From positions 1 to 6,728 of the forward strand of contig JAFUXY010000155.1 of assembly GCA_017477005.1 (NCBI GenBank): a stretch of DNA of 6,728 nucleotides, read 5' to 3'. Made by a program: the position numbers and the translations under genes. A model generated the notes under the pieces. That model was not told the origin of the DNA, did not search any database, and saw nothing but the letters and a program-made list of their open reading frames with translations. Shown piece after piece: positions 5,994-6,728 of the stretch. Position 1 is the stretch's first letter; every line of letters begins with the position of its first letter. This stretch comes from Lachnospiraceae bacterium. Lineage in GTDB: Bacteria > Bacillota > Clostridia > Lachnospirales > Lachnospiraceae.

Positions 5994-6446
5994 TTATTTC
6001 TGCTTCTTTTGAATCCTCATCGTCACCCCTTCGACGGCATCCACGATTCCAAAATCGCCCACTTCAAAAATATCCGCATCATCGACCGCTCTGGCCGTCC
6101 ATTCCATCCCCTTGTAATTGACCTTCCCGGTCTGATCAGAATTGGACACGCGCTCAATCACCCGTACCTCACTCTCAATCGTTTCTTCAACATTGGTACG
6201 GCTGCGTTTTTTGTTCAAAAACTTCACAGCAAAGGGCCTAGTCCAGTACAATAGCGCCAACGTAGCACCAAAAAAGCAGACAAGCTGCAATTCAAGAGAT
6301 CCGCCGAACCATGCAGCCGCCATAGCCAGCAAGGCGCCACCGGTCATCCAGATCGCCACCAACCCCACCGTCAACATCTCCGCCACAATCGTCGCTATCA
6401 CCACTACAGCCCAGAATAATTCCATCGAAAATTCCACATCAATCAT
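5994..6446 (-). CDS. NfeD-family membrane protein
   Basis: A 150-aa protein with three hydrophobic segments (about residues 10-27, 29-47 and 52-69), then a basic linker (KFLNKKRSR, 75-83) and a soluble beta-rich tail (about 92-147). In the tail, TGKVNYKGMEWTARA (106-120) and EVGDFGIVDAVEGVTMRI (128-145) match the OB-fold pattern of the short NfeD family. Members sit in the cytoplasmic membrane and often pair with an SPFH (stomatin/flotillin-like) protein; no such gene is in this window. The start is uncertain. The ATG at 6446 overlaps the end of the 52-aa gene by 8 bases, with AAGAAGG (6447-6453) directly against it. The in-frame GTG at 6437 is nine bases from the same site and could be the true start. 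Either way translation is probably coupled to the upstream gene. Confidence 0.85.
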   Translation of the reverse strand: MIDVEFSMELFWAVVVIATIVAEMLTVGLVAIWMTGGALLAMAAAWFGGSLELQLVCFFGATLALLYWTRPFAVKFLNKKRSRTNVEETIESEVRVIERVSNSDQTGKVNYKGMEWTARAVDDADIFEVGDFGIVDAVEGVTMRIQKKQK

Positions 6447-6597
6447 CCTTCTTGTTCAAAAAAGCCAATATCTCTTTCTTTGATGGCGATTCCTGCATCC
6501 CATTTTCAATATACCGGATCGCCCGCACAATTTTGTCACTTGACAATCCATCCGCTTCCAAAATATCTACGAGCCTTGTTGCTTCCGTCATTGTCAT
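6439..6597 (-). CDS. Small hypothetical protein upstream of the NfeD-family gene (52 aa)
   Basis: A 52-aa protein beginning MTMTEATRLVDILEADGL and ending NKKDD; I do not recognise a family. It looks like a compact all-helical protein: about 5-16, 20-32 (SDKIVRAIRYIENG) and 39-49 (SKKEILAFLNK). There is no membrane segment or cysteine. The helix-turn-helix-like spacing around LSSDKIVRAIRYIE is suggestive only. Evidence that it is real: a full AAGGAG site (6605-6610) seven bases before the ATG, an open frame to a TGA that overlaps the start of the NfeD-family gene by 8 bases, and a promoter-like sequence upstream. It is first in the cluster 52-aa gene, NfeD-family gene, 53-aa gene. Confidence 0.75.
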   Translation of the reverse strand: MTMTEATRLVDILEADGLSSDKIVRAIRYIENGMQESPSKKEILAFLNKKDD

Positions 6598-6604
6598 ATC
6601 TTGT

Positions 6605-6610
6605 CTCCTT
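6605..6610 (-). promoter_or_regulatory. Ribosome binding site of the 52-aa gene
   Basis: AAGGAG on the minus strand, seven bases from the ATG at 6597. This is the main support for the small gene being translated. Confidence 0.8.
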
Positions 6611-6636
6611 TTTCTATAATTTTTATATTTGAGTGC

Positions 6637-6645
6637 ATTGTATCA
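6637..6645 (-). promoter_or_regulatory. Possible extended -10 promoter for the small gene / NfeD cluster
   Basis: TGATACAAT on the minus strand reads as an extended -10 element (TG-N-TACAAT). No good -35 exists, because the upstream position is occupied by the tRNA terminator. The start site would be near 6630 with a leader of about 33 bases. Read-through from the tRNA is the alternative. Confidence 0.4.
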
Positions 6646-6653
6646 TATTGCAT

Positions 6654-6694
6654 AAAAAAAAGATACCCTATCCTTTCATCAGAATAAGATATCT
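6654..6694 (-). terminator. Intrinsic terminator downstream of the tRNA
   Basis: On the minus strand, a 13-bp stem (6682-6694 pairing with 6661-6673, including three G-T pairs) closes an 8-base loop (6674-6681). It is followed directly by seven Ts (6654-6660). It begins five bases after the tRNA discriminator base, so it ends the tRNA transcript. Confidence 0.85.
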
Positions 6695-6698
6695 TTCC

Positions 6699-6728
6699 TG
6701 CCCAGACTCGGAATCGAACCAAGGACAC
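6699..6728 (-). tRNA. tRNA, 3' end only (5' part beyond window; isotype unknown)
   Basis: On the minus strand: T-stem CTTGG (6719-6723), T-loop TTCGATT (6712-6718), T-stem CCGAG (6707-6711), acceptor 3' strand TCTGGGC (6700-6706), and discriminator A (6699). All five T-stem pairs form, with one T-G. The CCA end is not encoded (GGA follows), so it would be added after transcription. The anticodon is outside the window. The 5' acceptor strand to the right should read GCCCAGA or a wobble-paired variant. Confidence 0.85.

Noticed and set aside
6699..6728. tRNA 3' end as an attachment site for an integrated element
   Set aside because: No integrase and no repeat of the tRNA end is present in the window; the sequence after the tRNA is its own terminator followed by ordinary genes.

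Overview
The window looks like a piece of a chromosome from an anaerobic, low-to-mid GC Firmicute, probably class Clostridia. The basis is the two-gene (split) transketolase, the clostridial-type zinc-dependent phospholipase C-like protein, AGGAGG-type ribosome binding sites, vegetative sigma-A promoters with 17-bp spacers, and a short NfeD-family protein. No mobile element, CRISPR array or phage gene was found. The assignment is inferred from family distribution and no database was searched.

Layout from left to right. (1) Positions 1-3063, all minus strand, form a probable operon read right to left: transketolase N-terminal subunit, transketolase C-terminal subunit (ATGA overlap), then a class A penicillin-binding protein that runs off the left edge just after its SxxK transpeptidase motif. 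A near-consensus promoter (TTGATT-N17-TATAAT) sits upstream of the first gene. (2) Positions 3183-4568, minus strand, encode a stand-alone ATPase of the archaeal-ATPase/DUF234 type, whose C-terminal nuclease-like domain seems to have lost its catalytic E-x-K residues. (3) Positions 4569-4836 are a divergent intergenic region with two back-to-back promoters. A 15-bp palindrome lies almost exactly midway between their -35 boxes, and an A7T7 tract covers the predicted start site of the plus-strand gene. (4) Positions 4837-5772, plus strand, encode the zinc-dependent phospholipase C-like protein, with no signal peptide. (5) Positions 5777-6597, minus strand, hold a small cluster: a 52-aa protein, an NfeD-family membrane protein whose start overlaps it, and a 53-aa probable coiled-coil protein. 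(6) At the right edge, minus strand, is the 3' end of a tRNA followed by a strong intrinsic terminator.

Functionally, the two transketolase halves together make one thiamine-diphosphate enzyme of the non-oxidative pentose phosphate pathway. The penicillin-binding protein polymerises and cross-links peptidoglycan. The ATPase and phospholipase-like genes share a regulatory region but have no obvious common pathway. Most of the window is ordinary housekeeping. The parts that merit a second look are the divergent control region, the decayed nuclease motif of the ATPase, a short duplication at the ATPase 3' end, and the small genes around the NfeD-family gene.
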